From positions 717,890,001 to 717,954,000 of the forward strand of contig NC_092333.1 of assembly GCF_046630445.1 (NCBI RefSeq): 64,000 nt of DNA, given 5' to 3'. The DNA comes from Rutidosis leptorrhynchoides (Eukaryota > Streptophyta > Magnoliopsida > Asterales > Asteraceae). Within the stretch, counting starts at the first letter, position 1, and the number at the start of each line of letters is the position of its first letter. The notes beneath the pieces are model-generated. The model was not told the origin of the DNA. It did not search any database and saw only the letters and a program-made list of their open reading frames with translations. Positions 1-11,592 of this stretch are shown piece by piece. A program made the position numbers and the translations under genes.

Positions 1-223
1 TTCAACTGCTATTTTCAGAACACACGTTCATAACATTGGCATGAGACATGTTCAAAAGATGTAACAACCGAAGCGATGTCTACTTGAGGGGGAGTCAACT
101 CCATGCTGCACTCTTTTTCCCTTAGCTAAAGTTTTTCCCACTGGGTTTTCTTTAGCAAGGTTTTTAACGAGGCAGTAACTTACAGTTGATCTTCAACAAA
201 CAAAATTGCTATCCAAGGGGGAG
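1..223 (+). mobile_element. 3' internal end of a Ty1/copia element with polypurine tract
   Basis: The first 223 bases read as the last stretch of a plant copia internal region. The block around 140-175, with a conserved ccactgggttttctttagc run, is of the type that precedes the 3' LTR in many plant copia elements. A purine-rich tract at 213-223 (ccaagggggag) lies directly before the LTR start. The rest of the element is left of the window, so its pol genes cannot be seen. The family call rests on recalled copia 3' ends. Confidence 0.75.
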
Positions 224-534
224 TGTTATAATATATAAATATATATATATAAATGGATAGTCAATTATTGATACACAAAAGTAATATTATTGTATTACCT
301 AAACTTGTGATATTTTTGCTATAAATAGCCATGAATGCAAGCATTAAACTTGCACCATTTCTCACACTTACAAAGTGTTTCTTTCTTTCTCTCCATTATC
401 ATCTTTGTTCTTACACTTCATTATTAGTATTCTAAATCAAGAATCAAATCACTACAGGTAGTTATAAGCCTACTGAATTATAACATCAAGAATCAAACCA
501 CTAAAGGTAGTTATAAGCCTACTGAATTATAACA
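224..534 (+). repeat. 3' LTR of the leftmost copia element
   Basis: It begins TGTTATAAT immediately after the polypurine tract and ends ATTATAACA, a 9-bp terminal inverted repeat that fits an LTR of about 311 bp. The last 98 bp are a tandem duplication of 49 bp (436-484 and 485-533), each copy ending in the same ATTATAAC terminus. The true integrated end could therefore be 484 or 534. The other LTR and the target-site duplication are outside the window. Confidence 0.75.
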
Positions 535-633
535 AGAATCCAATTGTCATGCATGAAAAAATGTTATTAATAAATTTCTTACAAAACTAATCTCGTAACT
601 TTTCATTGTGTTTCCTATACCAAAATTGTCGAA

Positions 634-853
634 ATTACCATATTAACTATTAGACAAAACTTATTAATAGTTTCAGGGGTATTTTCATCTTTTCACGCTT
701 TTCCCCCTTCTTTCTTTCAAGTAACACCACAAAAGCCCTCCACATTACCATATTAACTATTAGACAAAACTTATTAATAGTCCGGGGGTATTTCCGTCTT
801 ATCACTTTTTTTCCCCTTCTTTCTTTCAAGTAACACCACAAAAGCCCCCCACA
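634..853. repeat. Tandem duplication, period 110 bp
   Basis: Two adjacent copies start at 634 and 744 with the shared run attaccatattaactatt and end in the shared run caagtaacaccacaaaagcc. They differ by scattered substitutions, so the duplication is not very recent. No coding potential is evident. Confidence 0.85.
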
Positions 854-1194
854 CTTTGTTCAAAAAATAAAATCGGCCCCCAACACAGGGGTTAAAGCGT
901 CAAATCAAAATTTTCATAAAATATCTTAAATAAACTCCACTCAAATATTCAACAGGTCATATCTTCTCGCTCGCAACGAGTTAAATTTTTCCGACACCAC
1001 CCTTAAACTCGAAATAATTTTATGAACACAATGTCACTAACTATACGCAAAACGGACACTTTTAAAAAAACGCTAAATATTTATGGTACTTTTCATATAT
1101 ATGTTGATTTTTCACTCGCATGCTCCGTAACTAAACACAATAAAATACATTAAAAATCGAACTCCCGACGCGAAGCGAGGGTTCGAAAACTAGT
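854..1194 (+). mobile_element. Possible non-autonomous Helitron, 3' end
   Basis: At 1158-1194 the sequence has an imperfect GC-rich hairpin (cgaactccc, then gggttcg) followed a few bases later by CTAGT at 1190-1194 and a T. Helitron 3' ends are a short hairpin followed by CTRRT and insertion before T. No convincing 5' TC terminus was fixed; the left limit given is the end of the tandem duplication and is arbitrary. No Rep/helicase coding is present. Confidence 0.35.
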
Positions 1195-2150
1195 TGTATT
1201 CTAATAAACCATTAAGAGAGATACTGGTAATAGCATTAGGTGTAGTAAATATAAGGTACTATTCGTATCTTATTATATCTTACGTCTGCGCGCTCTTTGA
1301 ATAATAAATATAAGGTATTATTCGTATCTTATACGGAGTAGTATATCTTACGTCGACAAAAACAAACAGTGTTCACTATTCAGCATGCATGCAAACTTTT
1401 TGATCACATCTTCTTTACACACATGATCTACAAATCTTCAGATAAAAACATATTAAAAAACAAACAGACGTGAAATATGTTGTGTATCTGATTTTCGCAA
1501 GATAAATATAGATGTCAAATTAAAGATTTACGGTGCATCTGATTTTCGAAATGTTTTCAATGAAATTGGCATTCCATCAAATGAATCATCATCATCATAA
1601 TCAAAATAATTTGAGTGAAGGAATTTGGCGACTTTCATTCAAATTTATTCTGGAAGCAAACATTCATATTTAATGGAATTGGGATTTCATGTCCATCAAA
1701 TTTCATAAAATTACAAGAAGTAAACGGAACCTTATACTTTTACTCCTTCAAAGTATAAACATAATTATTTCGAATTTAAAGTTTACTTTCATCTAACGGC
1801 ATATCCTCTTGTCATATAAGTATTTTGTTTTGACTTTTGAAAATTTATAGTTTTCAATTTTGATTTTAAATATTTTTATTTATGTTAATGTACAATAATT
1901 AATAATTAATGAAAATTATTTGAATGAAATTAAATTTTAAATACGTTTTTATTGAGAAAACTTTCATTGAGTTTTATTTAACACAAAAAGAAAAATTTAT
2001 AGTCAATATTCAAAAAAGTAAAATAAAATATACTAACAATTATAATCGAAAGAGGGAGTATAACATTATTATTATTATTACTCCTAAAATATTTGCAAAT
2101 TTACATTAAACCAGGTTTACACAATCTATAGAACTCATGTGAAACATTGA
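1195..2150. other. AT-rich intergenic DNA upstream of bL9m
   Basis: No gene is seen. A short local duplication lies at about 1245-1355: two copies of a taaatataaggta-ttcgtatctta motif followed by tatcttacgtc. The rest is low-complexity A/T sequence. Confidence 0.6.
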
Positions 2151-2154
2151 GTTT

Positions 2155-2162
2155 TATATAAG
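2155..2162 (+). promoter_or_regulatory. Candidate TATA box of the bL9m gene
   Basis: TATATAAG stands about 380 bp upstream of the start codon. A start of transcription near 2190 would give a leader with a CT-rich, GC-rich 5' exon (2280-2356). A 5'-UTR intron is plausible, with donor near 2334 or 2357 and acceptor ttgtag at about 2519. The UTR splicing is inference only. Confidence 0.45.
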
Positions 2163-2541
2163 TTGGTGCACCACTTAAAACAGCCAAAACTTATGTGTCA
2201 AATTTATAATTTCAATAACTTTGATACACAACATACAGTAGGGAAAACAAAATATCCCCAATCACATTTCTTCACTGAAAAACCTTAACGGCTGCCGCCA
2301 CTCCGATCTCCCGTCGCCGGCGATCATCTCCGGTATTCATCACTACACACTCTCTCAAGTAATATCGTAATCATTATCTCTAATATATATTTTTCTTTGC
2401 ATTCGTATTAGTCACTATAAACCCTAACCTCCTTATTCCAACCAAATTTAATTACATATATGCAATTTTTATCAAATTCATTTACATTATTAGCTTATGT
2501 CACTTCCTTAATGTTGTAGGAGTGAATATATCTACAGAAAA

Positions 2542-5349
2542 ATGGTTTATTTACAATATGGTAAAAGTATTCTTCGTCAGAGTAAAATATTGAAGGATAA
2601 AAGTGCAAATGTGTTGCATCATCCATTGTTGTATGCTGGTCAAGGTGTTAGATACAGAAAATTGGAAGTTATACTTACAACTGTAAGCATATATATCAAT
2701 CATCTTTATAAAGTTTTTCTTTATTTGTTTAATTTTTATAAAGTTTAGGCCTTTTTAATCATATGACATTGATAACAATATTTTGTAATTAATTTAGAAT
2801 ATAGATAAGCTGGGGAAAGCAGGAGAAACTGTTAAAGTTGCTCCGGGACATTTCCGGAACCACTTGATGCCGAAACTGCTTGCGGTTCCAAATATCGATA
2901 AATTTGCGTATCTCATCAGTGAGCAGAGAAAGGTTGTTTTACTCTTATTTACACTCTAGAGAGTTTATATCTAAATATTTGTTTGTTGTAAAGTGATTTA
3001 AACGGTTCTTGAATTTGTTAAATATATCTAAATATGGCATGCTGCTTTTTTTAACAGATTTATCAGCCAAAGGAAGTTGAAGAGGTGAAGAAAGTAGTTC
3101 CAAAGACTGAAGAAGACGTAATGAAAGAATACAGAACTGCAGCAAAACGGCTGGAAAATGCTAAGCTGGTCTGTAATTCATTTCTGTTACTTGTCAATTT
3201 CTTTTCGTCATATAAAACAAATTTCTTTACTAGCTGATATTTGTGATGTCATTGTTCCAATTTGAATGCTGCTTAAATATGAGGTTTTAGAATATTAATT
3301 GTAAATTACGTGACAATATCGGCCATTTAGTCTAACTTGTCAAATTGTTAAACTTCAACAATTAGTTAAGTAGGAAAGGGGTTGAAAATCTGAACGTTTC
3401 CCAAAATGTAATTGTCAATATGTATCTTGATTTTTATTTTATATCAAGTAAAAATTAAAACGGAAATGGACAATAAAGTGTTTTGGGTTAACGCAAGCTT
3501 TTCAACCCATAATAAAAGTTTAGCTGGTTTGACCCTGTTACATAACCACTTATCCTGTTACAAAAAAGTGTAGGTTTTGAGAAAATATATAAAGATAGAT
3601 ACTGAACTCCGTTCACCAGTGGAAAAAGAAGAAATTATATCTGAGGTATGATTTATTTATTCTCAACTTTTTTTTTTTTTTTTCATTATGTTTATATGGG
3701 TCAGGTTGGGGGTATGTTTTAGTGTTTTATCTGTATGAACATAAAAGGAGTAGAAAAGTAAAAGCCTCAACGGTTGACCAAACTATCACAACCAATACAG
3801 TAGTTGCAACACACACTCATAATTAAAATTCTGGATATATATAATCATCATACTTATATGCAATAGTAATAAATTTATTTATTGGAATAGAAATATTGTA
3901 GTGCTACCTACAGATCACGTAAGAATAAAGGCACTCACTTAAAAGGTTGAGGACTACACATACTTGGCTTGCAATTCTTTAGCCTGAGAAGATAAAAAAA
4001 AAAAAATAGAAGTTAACGCAAGTCCAAGAATTATATGTATGAATGTTTAGTTTCGATAGTTTCTTGAGTCAGGTAAAGTGAATATCGTTAATCCGTCTAG
4101 AATTTTGGCCAAATTTTACTGTCGGTCCCCAAAAAGCCCCTATTAAAACCCAAGTAACACAATATACCAAATCAATATCAATAATTTAGTTCAATATTAT
4201 GAGTAACATAATTGACCAGAAATGAAACAAACCTTGAGTCATATTTAGTTTGATGAACTTACAATGAATTCAACTTCAACATGTTCTTAACTTCTAAAAT
4301 CAGTGTTGCAAAACTCGGCCGACTCGGCTGAGTACTCGGGGAGAAATCGGAAGATCGGAGGAAACGAGAAATCGGTCACAAACTCGGTCAACCTTCGTCA
4401 ACTAGTCAACGCCGGTCAAACCTGCAAAAAATTTCAATTTTTTTTTTTGTTTCTCACCTTTTTCATATTCTTGGGGGCTAGAAAATGAATTTTGATGGCT
4501 GAAATTGGAAGTTATTTGCCGGAATTTGAGTTAAGAAAGAAAAAGTTAAGGAAGAAAGAGTTTAAAATATAAATAAATGTAATGAGACTAACATATATGA
4601 GCTCTATAAGTTAATAAAATAATATTATAAACTTAAATATATATAAAATATACTAAAAAGCTAAAAAGTCAACAAAAGTCAACATCCGAATTCTCCCCGA
4701 GTCGTCGAGAACTCCTCAAAAACCTCCTGCCGAGTTCTCCCCGAGTCGCGAGTTTTACAACCTTGGGTTCGAATGGCGATTTTGAATGCATCACACCTTT
4801 TTACCATCTTAATTATTATATTTGTTTATTGTTGACATAGTAAGTATTCAGTATTAATACTCAAATCAAAGTTAAAAGTTGACTCAGTAGTTATTGTAGA
4901 AAAATGTAGTTTATCAGTGGGGGAAACAGGTCAAACCCAACCCATACTGAAATTGCTTACTTCAACCCAAAATAACTCGCTCTTCGCCTCTTTCTTTACC
5001 CCCTTTACGGGTTACTTCTCATTGAAGGCTTACCTACATAGGCATTTAGAACTTTAAAATGCTTGTAAGTGGACTATGACAATGGTTGGTAGAATGATTT
5101 TTTTTTATAAAAAATATACGACCTTGTTCAGCTCTTGATGTGTGTATCGAGCCTTAATGCTGATTATTTTTACTGATGTGCCAGGTGGCAAGACAGATTG
5201 GTGTGCGTATAGAGCCTGAAAACTTGCAATTAACACAGCCTTTGTCAACTTTAGGGGAGTTCGCAGTGCCACTGCGATTGCCTAAATCTCTTCCTTTACC
5301 AGAAGGCAAGGTTAATTGGACTCTCGATGTCAAAATCCGCAAAAAATGA
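2542..5349 (+). CDS. MRPL9: Large ribosomal subunit protein bL9m (mitochondrial L9), 5 exons
   Basis: Nuclear gene for the bL9 protein of the mitochondrial large ribosomal subunit. Coding exons are 2542-2682, 2798-2932, 3058-3168, 3574-3645 and 5185-5349. All introns are GT-AG and phase 0, giving 207 residues. Residues 1-40 are basic with almost no acidic residues and fit a mitochondrial presequence. The bL9 N-terminal domain follows: KLEVILTT, then IDKLGKAGETVKVAPG, RNHLMPKLLAVP. A helical linker comes next, then the C-terminal domain (RQIGVRIEPENL, LSTLGEFAVPLRL). The wording matches mitochondrial rather than plastid L9 as recalled. The start ATG is the first after a likely UTR intron acceptor and begins the presequence. 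Intron 4 (3646-5184) is long and holds a MITE-like repeat. No lesion is seen. Confidence 0.88.
4301..4765. mobile_element. MITE-like inverted-repeat element in bL9m intron 4
   Basis: The left end (from 4303: gtgttgcaaaactcgg, with an actcggggag block) is an imperfect inverse complement of the right end (ctccccgagtcgcgagttttacaacctt, ending about 4765). Within about 465 bp there are several ctcgg / ccgag blocks near both ends and AT-rich sequence between. There is no transposase. No exact target-site duplication could be fixed, so the superfamily is open. Confidence 0.6.
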
Positions 5350-6004
5350 ACAAATTAGTTAATATGATACAGTATATGTTTGTTATACTGTGACATCTTG
5401 GTATCTGATAGTAATAATTTTCTAGTAAAACTGGTTTCATGAATACACATGGCATTCAGTTAGGTTATTCAGGTTTGCCAACATTCTGTATCTTCGCTTA
5501 ATTGATAACGTTGTTGGAATTTTTTCTATTAGTTTCAAGCTGCTTTTATCTCATTTCATCTATCAAAAAATAAAGCTATATGTTACATGTACATGCTTAT
5601 GTGTTTTCTTTATGCGTGTTTTCAACTATGTGATATGCACAGTTTACTTGCAAATGATAATTATATTATCTGCTATACCCCCGCATCATGTGTTTTCTGT
5701 TATAAAAAACCCAACATTTTGGTGCTTCCTTGAATGGCTAGGCGCACGAGCACCATACCAAAGTATACGGTATACAAACATACGCATACATATATTGCGC
5801 GAACTTACATATGCGTACACCGGTATGCACATAAAATGACATTTTTGGAATCTAAAATGCTTCGAACGGAGGAAAGCCTTAAGGAGGTCTTGCTCGTAGC
5901 GCCATTTTCTAGTTATCTTTTGAAAATGGGCTATATCTGAAGTTGCAAATTTTTCAGAAAATTCTCCACAAAATTTTGCATATACCTAAGCCTTATATAT
6001 TTTC
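5350..6004. other. bL9m 3' flank and intergenic DNA
   Basis: This holds the 3' untranslated region of bL9m (with a possible poly(A) signal, caaaaaataaagc, near 5565-5577) and then AT-rich sequence. No further gene or repeat is recognised. Confidence 0.5.
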
Positions 6005-7450
6005 ATTTTTATTTTTTTTTTGAGAAAAATACATATTATATTATATATAAAAGAAATAGATCCGGAGATCTAGTAGTGTTATAATTGGTACAAATTCTCA
6101 ACAGAATCTGCAAATTACACAGCGCGTTCAACAAGAACCGCAATTGAGTGAAAGACCATCTAATACAACAACAAACTGTGACCTATACATTTGAGAACAT
6201 ACAAGATAGGATACAAACGTCAATCCGATACAACCAATAAAACTTGAAACGTAACTAACTTCCAGAAAACCTAAATCATACAAAGCTTCCAAACCCAAGT
6301 CATAGCAAACAACGCGAGCCACGCTCCACACACCCCCAGTAAACAACCCCCATCCCTGCATCGAAAACCAACTACAAATCCGCGCTTGGAAACCCAAGAA
6401 CACCCAACTCGAGACCGCAACCAGAGAACCGAGAAAACCCCCGTCAGTCAGCAAACCCATAAACATTGATCGTTCCACTTGAAACCCTAGCCCGTTGAAA
6501 TTCAACCTACGGAAGAAGGAAGAACAACTGAGAGAAAACCCCGACAAACCAATTTATTGGCGCTAAACAACAAGTCGCTGAGGCGGCAACAACGCGAGAA
6601 GCGGTCCGAACCGAGACCCGTGGCGAGGAAGATGGAACGAGCGGTTAAGAGTCTAAGAGGACAACACAGGAAAAGGAGAACCGTGTACAAACCAACAACC
6701 ATGTTGACCGGTCATCACTCCGGCCTAACCTGCTGCCACTGTTGACCACCACACGGAACCAGGGGAATGGGGAGAGGCGGACAAAAGGAAAAAGAAGCCG
6801 GAGCAACTAACTCCTGCAAAAGTCAGCCGAAATCCTAAACGGACCGGAGGGACAGAAAGCGACCGAAGACACCGGAGTCTCCAAAACTCTGGCCATAGTG
6901 TCCCAGACCACCACCAACCTCCGACAAGGTCAAGAGATGGCCAAAAACGTCGCCGTTTTTGCAAAATGATAAAAACTAGAAATCCGGTTAACTGGAGAAA
7001 ACAACCGAACACCACCCACAAATCGGAAAGTAAACAGTGAGCGTGTAAAAAGCCAAAAACAACCACCTACCGACGAGATCTCGCTACAGAGACTCGAAAA
7101 CGAGACTCGCCGCCTGCATCAAGAACTCGCCCGAAAATAGGAGCTCACCACCGGGAAAAACTCAAAACGTACTTTGTACAATTAAAGAGCAAATCGAAAC
7201 TAACAAACAACCGAGCACACTAGAGCACAGAAAGCCGCAGGTTTCGTCACCTCTGACCACCATCCCCGGAAGAAAGTACGCCGGAAAAGTTCGAAAAACC
7301 GTGAGAGTAACCGGATATGCGAAGGTGATGGAGGAGGAAAGGAGAAAAAAACGAAGAAAAGGACCAAGGGACCACCAGCGAGATGCCGGTGACCGGAAAA
7401 GAAGGCTCACGGTGTATACAAACCTGCAGAAGATGTGAACTAGAAGAAAA
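6005..7450 (-). mobile_element. LINE-like (non-LTR) retrotransposon remnant
   Basis: A GC-richer block of about 1.4 kb differs sharply from its AT-rich surroundings. On the minus strand it ends in an A-rich tail (the + strand T-run at about 6005-6021, followed by gagaaaaatacatattata). The preceding few hundred bases look like a plant LINE 3' untranslated region. No intact endonuclease or reverse transcriptase motif was found, so this is either a 5'-truncated, decayed copy or a processed retrocopy of an unknown transcript. Open frames across it are shadows in a GC-rich stretch. Confidence 0.4.
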
Positions 7451-8550
7451 GATGACCGTGAAAGATTGTTGTTGATTATATTCTAAATCAACTCAAAAAT
7501 ATGCAAGTTTGCACTGCTTAACAAAAAAGAAAAGATAATGGACTTAGAGTAGGTACCAGAGAGAAAAGACAAGAAAGAATGCATATGATTATCTTTAATG
7601 TATAATATAGATATAGATACACACATAACAGATAATTTATTCAGTACGTTTTGATATTCATATATAGAAGATACACACCAATTCATGCAATGATGCACTC
7701 ATGCACACTTTTATATATATTCTAAATATGCAAGTTCGTAAAAACACTTTTATAAGAAGGCTCACGGTGTATAAAATGTTCGTAAAGAATTAATATATAA
7801 TGTTCGTAAAAACACTGTGTTATATATTAATTCTTCGAGCGTTTTTCCGCCAAAATAAAAACATTTATCACAGTGTCTTATTAAATGTTCATATTTTTAT
7901 CCAATCTATAATGTTCGTAAACAAAGTTTTTTTTAAAAACGAAAAAAAAAAAATTGCTTCCCCCCGATTGATTATTTCCCCCTTGATCCTACTACATATA
8001 ACATATACTTAATTAACATAACATCCGTCTATGTGCAAACTGTACATATTTATGATCAATTTTCTGAGTTTTAGTAATAATATCAATATCAATGCAGTGA
8101 AATTAAAGTGTCAATAACTCATTTGCGAAATTCTCATCCACCGTCACTTAATTCTGCTCACTACGTACGTCTTGATTATAAGATAATCTGTACTGTTAAT
8201 TCTAACTAGGGATAATCCAGCCATATGATAAAGCACATTTAATAATTAGTTCATTTGTAACAAATGTGCTAAATAAATAAAATTTACAAATTTACAAATT
8301 ATATTTCATTTGAGTTATGAAAGATGTGCGCTTTAGCTAAGACAATCGAAGAAAGATAGATATGAGATATCTGCCAACTAATTATAACGGAAATAAAATT
8401 AACAGGAATCACTGTTAAAATAATTCCTTTTTACATGCATACTAGATAGCTAGTTACACCATTGCATTAATTAATTTATTGATGAAATTAAACCATCATA
8501 TATAATGGATCTTCGTTATTACTACTTCCATGGAGCGCACGATTCCTTGT
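7451..8550. other. AT-rich intergenic DNA
   Basis: No gene is seen. An 18-20 bp run (agaaggctcacggtgtata) at about 7402 recurs at about 7755, and the nearby motif tattctaaat...atgcaagtt also recurs, which suggests an old local duplication. A strong hairpin at 7785-7835 is listed separately. Confidence 0.55.
7785..7835. repeat. Perfect 16-bp inverted repeat (hairpin)
   Basis: AAGAATTAATATATAA at 7785-7800 is the exact reverse complement of 7820-7835, with a 19-bp loop. It is very AT-rich. It may be a MITE relic or a chance cruciform; no flanking duplication was identified. Confidence 0.8.
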
Positions 8551-8551
8551 C

Positions 8552-8883
8552 CTGCAAGGTTTATAAATAGGTAGAGTAAAACTTAGAATCTTGACATGTA
8601 AAAATGTTACTACTATCATTAGTTCGTATAAAAGATTCAGCTAGCTTATAAGTAGTTATACAAGAAATACAAAGAAATTTGACATTACATTTATTACTAT
8701 AACTAACATGGCATGACCATACTTATAACACATTTGTTAAAACGTATCTAGTTGTGTAGTTACTAGAGAACCCTTATGTATGGATTGAACGTCAAGTTAT
8801 ATAGTAGTATGTATAATAGTAATTAATAAGTAATCTTTTTTTGGGCTAACTGTATTAGGATTATGATACGATTACGAGGTTAC
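8552..8883 (-). other. Probable 3'-UTR intron of the RADIALIS-like gene
   Basis: Directly after the stop codon on the minus strand there is a donor (AAG, then GTAACC at 8883-8878). An acceptor (CCTTGCAG, then GACAAGG) lies at 8559-8552. This is predicted from splice consensus alone. Confidence 0.5.
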
Positions 8884-8884
8884 C

Positions 8885-9133
8885 TTAATTAGAGGATCCA
8901 TACTTAGGGGTAGGAACTTGACCACTCATTATGAAATTGAGATCCTGAACAAGGAGCTCATAATGCTGCTTGACTTCTTCAACAGTTTTCCCAGGAACGG
9001 CTTTAGCTACATTGTCCCAACGGTCAGGGGTATCCTTATCAAACTCGGCTAGTGCATTTTCGAATGCCTTGTTTTGCTCAGCAGTCCATGAATCCGACCC
9101 TTGTGAAGACGTTGTGTTACTGTTAGATGCCAT
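8885..9133 (-). CDS. RADIALIS-like single-repeat MYB/SANT protein
   Basis: An 82-residue protein of the RADIALIS-like (RAD/RL/RSM) family, small nuclear MYB-related proteins that act in floral asymmetry and early plant development, often by competing for partner proteins. The single SANT/MYB repeat covers about residues 14-66. Its helix-core aromatics are W16, W39 and Y58, with the family strings [25 protein letters not shown] and [12 protein letters not shown], and a short tail. Length is typical of the family (80-100 residues). The start ATG precedes a Ser/Asn/Thr-rich tail usual for these proteins. A TATA box lies 135 bp upstream and a donor site follows the stop codon at once. No lesions are seen. 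The exact orthologue cannot be named from one sequence. Confidence 0.93.
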   Translation of the reverse strand: MASNSNTTSSQGSDSWTAEQNKAFENALAEFDKDTPDRWDNVAKAVPGKTVEEVKQHYELLVQDLNFIMSGQVPTPKYGSSN

Positions 9134-9267
9134 ACAATTACACTAATGAAACGGAAAAAGGTTATGTTTATAATGCTAGGAGAAATGTGGTGACACTTGG
9201 GAGGAAATGAAGTACTTGTGACTAATTGTAATTGGTGCTGATATGTTACAACAGATGGCAATGTGTG

Positions 9268-9278
9268 CCTTTTTATAG
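9268..9278 (-). promoter_or_regulatory. TATA box of the RADIALIS-like gene
   Basis: CTATAAAAAGG on the minus strand stands about 135 bp upstream of the ATG, which predicts a leader of roughly 100 nt. Confidence 0.65.
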
Positions 9279-9517
9279 GCTCCAAGAATAGTGGGGTGAG
9301 GTGGATTTGTGCTAGGTAGTTGGACAAAATATATGCCTTTAATGATAGAATCCAATATTCCATTTTATTTTATTTTTTATAATTATTAGGGGTTCAAAAT
9401 AATACTTATAATTAGCTGAAATCTAGTTGTCGTCGTTAATTTGCTGATTGAAGTCTGGAAACTCCATTGTGATAATCTTCGGTGTGGAAAATAGGTGTAT
9501 TCATGTGCCATTCACAC

Positions 9518-10188
9518 TGTTGGAGATGATCAGTTAAAAGGTGCAAATAAAAGTCACACATCGGATATGAGAATAAAATGTAAGCATATAAGTTTAGAAC
9601 AACCTCCATTAATCACCAATTGATTTTAGAGTAGTAGAGAACTCACGGGCTTCCTACAAATGGTATGAGAGTGAGGTTGCAGCTTTAACTTTGATCTTGT
9701 GGTTTGTGGAAGAAACTAACCGGTGGTACAAGAAATCGGTAGAGCGTGTGTGGGCTTGGTTTTTTGGATGGTGTAAAAGCTTCTTGCAACAACATGATCA
9801 GAAAAGGTTGAAGATGATAATAGGTGGTGAGACATGGGTGTAATCATTGTGGCAGTGAAGGGTCCAACCGAGATGACTATGGATGTGGTCGGGGAAGAGT
9901 AAAGAGGTCAGGGGTCTGAAGAGTCAAGATGTTATTGAACGTGTCTCGGAAAAAGCTGCGTTAGAAATGTTACATGTGTGATGAACGAATACCAAGGACA
10001 ACCCGATTAAGGGGGTGATTGTTGAAGATAATCGGTTAAAATGTGCATTTCAAAGTCCCACATCGGTCTGGGAAGAAATAAATATATGTATATAAACTTA
10101 GAAAAACCTCCTCTATTACCAATTAATTTTAGAGTAATGAAACCTCTTGAAGGAATCAACTAGTTTACTAGAGAACTCGTGGACTTGT
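9518..10188 (+). mobile_element. TRIM-like miniature LTR retrotransposon
   Basis: Two diverged direct repeats (9518-9658 and 10020-about 10188) begin tgttggagat / tgttgaagat and share cacatcgg and gattttagagta blocks. They flank about 360 bp without coding capacity. Just after the left repeat, tggtatgagag at 9661 resembles the Met-tRNA primer site. Just before the right repeat is a purine tract (attaagggggtga). The right repeat carries an insertion of about 28 bp and a diverged 3' end. No target-site duplication could be fixed, so the right end is approximate. The cacatcgg motif is common in plant TRIM and LTR ends. Confidence 0.6.
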
Positions 10189-11441
10189 ATGTTGGACCTG
10201 TTGTTTACCTAAAAACGATCCGACACACACTTAGTTGAACTTTACTAACCAGCCTAAAATTTGACTCATCGGATTTATAAGTTAGGTTTTATCAATGTTT
10301 TTTCACGACCATATGAATCCTTTGTCTCTATTTAAATGTCTAAGAGTTACCTTAGGTAAGTCCAATAATTCTGTAACTTAAAGTATTAGCATGACCAGTT
10401 GGAAGGACCAAAATATTCTCTGAGCTTTAAAGAGTAAAATTTAGCAGACTACCTTACTAAATAAATAGGCAATTCCTTTTTTCCAGAGTTACTACTTCCC
10501 AATCCAGAGAAGGTTTCTGCAGTTACGATTAAATCATGAAATGAAATTAGATAATTGCTGTGGATTTGAAAATTTGAGCTCTGGAAAAGTGGCGTGCAGA
10601 TCATGTGACCCAAACAAAATCTCTCACGAGGGAACAGAGCAAAATTCAGAGAACTAAACAATCTAAGAATGTTATCTTCAAAGTGTACTTTGTACCAAAC
10701 AAAAAACCAAATTTTGTAGCTGTATACCTATTGGTTGCATGACTCTGTAATGTCCATACTACTTTCAAAGCCAAAAACAAGTTACCTGCTACTAAAAAAT
10801 ATTCACTTTAATACATAAAAAAAATTACTATAGAGTAGTAGTAGTAGTATTCTTGTTTCATTCTTAATGTTATCCATTATTGCATAGTAGTGTTGCTTCA
10901 CAATGCTACAGAAATGCAATGTCCTTGCCTATAATATTTGTTCTTCAATATATATCTTAATTTGTGGGTGCTTATGAATTTGAAAGTTGTTTGATGCACA
11001 CTAAAAAGATTGATTAGGTTTAATATTTGGTAGAACAAAAGTGATGGTTACTTGGCTTACTGCATACATATCATGTATGTATAATAGGCAAATTAAATAA
11101 TCTTAAATTAAAGTATATGCGAGGTAGAGACCAAAATATTCGATCTTTTTAAACAACATTAAGGGGCCACCACTGCACTAACTAAAAAAACAAACTCAAT
11201 ATACGACATAAAGTTTCCACATAGGTATAAATGTTAAAAGGAAAAGGATCTCGCTCCTTGTATCTATTTATATTTAATTATATTTATCATTCATTTTTTA
11301 TATTGAGAAGGTTTCCAATTTTTATAGGCTCACCATGTATTGAAACTATTCATTCATTCATTTCTTATATATAAAAACATGTTAGCTAAGATTATTTTTG
11401 GACACGTGCAAATCTTTCTATCGGGTTGGGATCACCAGTGG
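10189..11441. other. Intergenic DNA, no feature recognised
   Basis: AT-rich sequence with a short (tag)n run at about 10837-10850. No gene or element is supported. A 70-codon minus-strand frame at 10449-10661 matches nothing known. Confidence 0.55.
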
Positions 11442-11592
11442 TGTTAATAAGTAGAAACGTGATGTGATTTTATTGATTGATTGATATCATCATACATTGG
11501 TAATATATAGTACATGAAAGATTATTCTAGAATTGGGCTAAAGCCCTTACAAAGAAATGGGCCATGAGGCCATCTAAATCTATCGGCTAACA
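11442..11592 (-). repeat. 3' LTR of the host copia element
   Basis: On the minus strand it begins TGTTAGCC directly after the purine tract CGGGGGGA (11600-11593) and ends CTTATTAACA, giving a short 151-bp LTR. The other LTR is not in the window. Confidence 0.7.

Noticed and set aside
6128-7410. Several minus-strand ORFs of 66-139 codons
   Set aside because: Overlapping frames in a GC-richer LINE-like remnant, rich in Phe/Leu/Ser/Trp, with no recognisable domain.
10449-10661. 70-codon minus-strand ORF
   Set aside because: No known motif, no promoter or splice context; likely chance.
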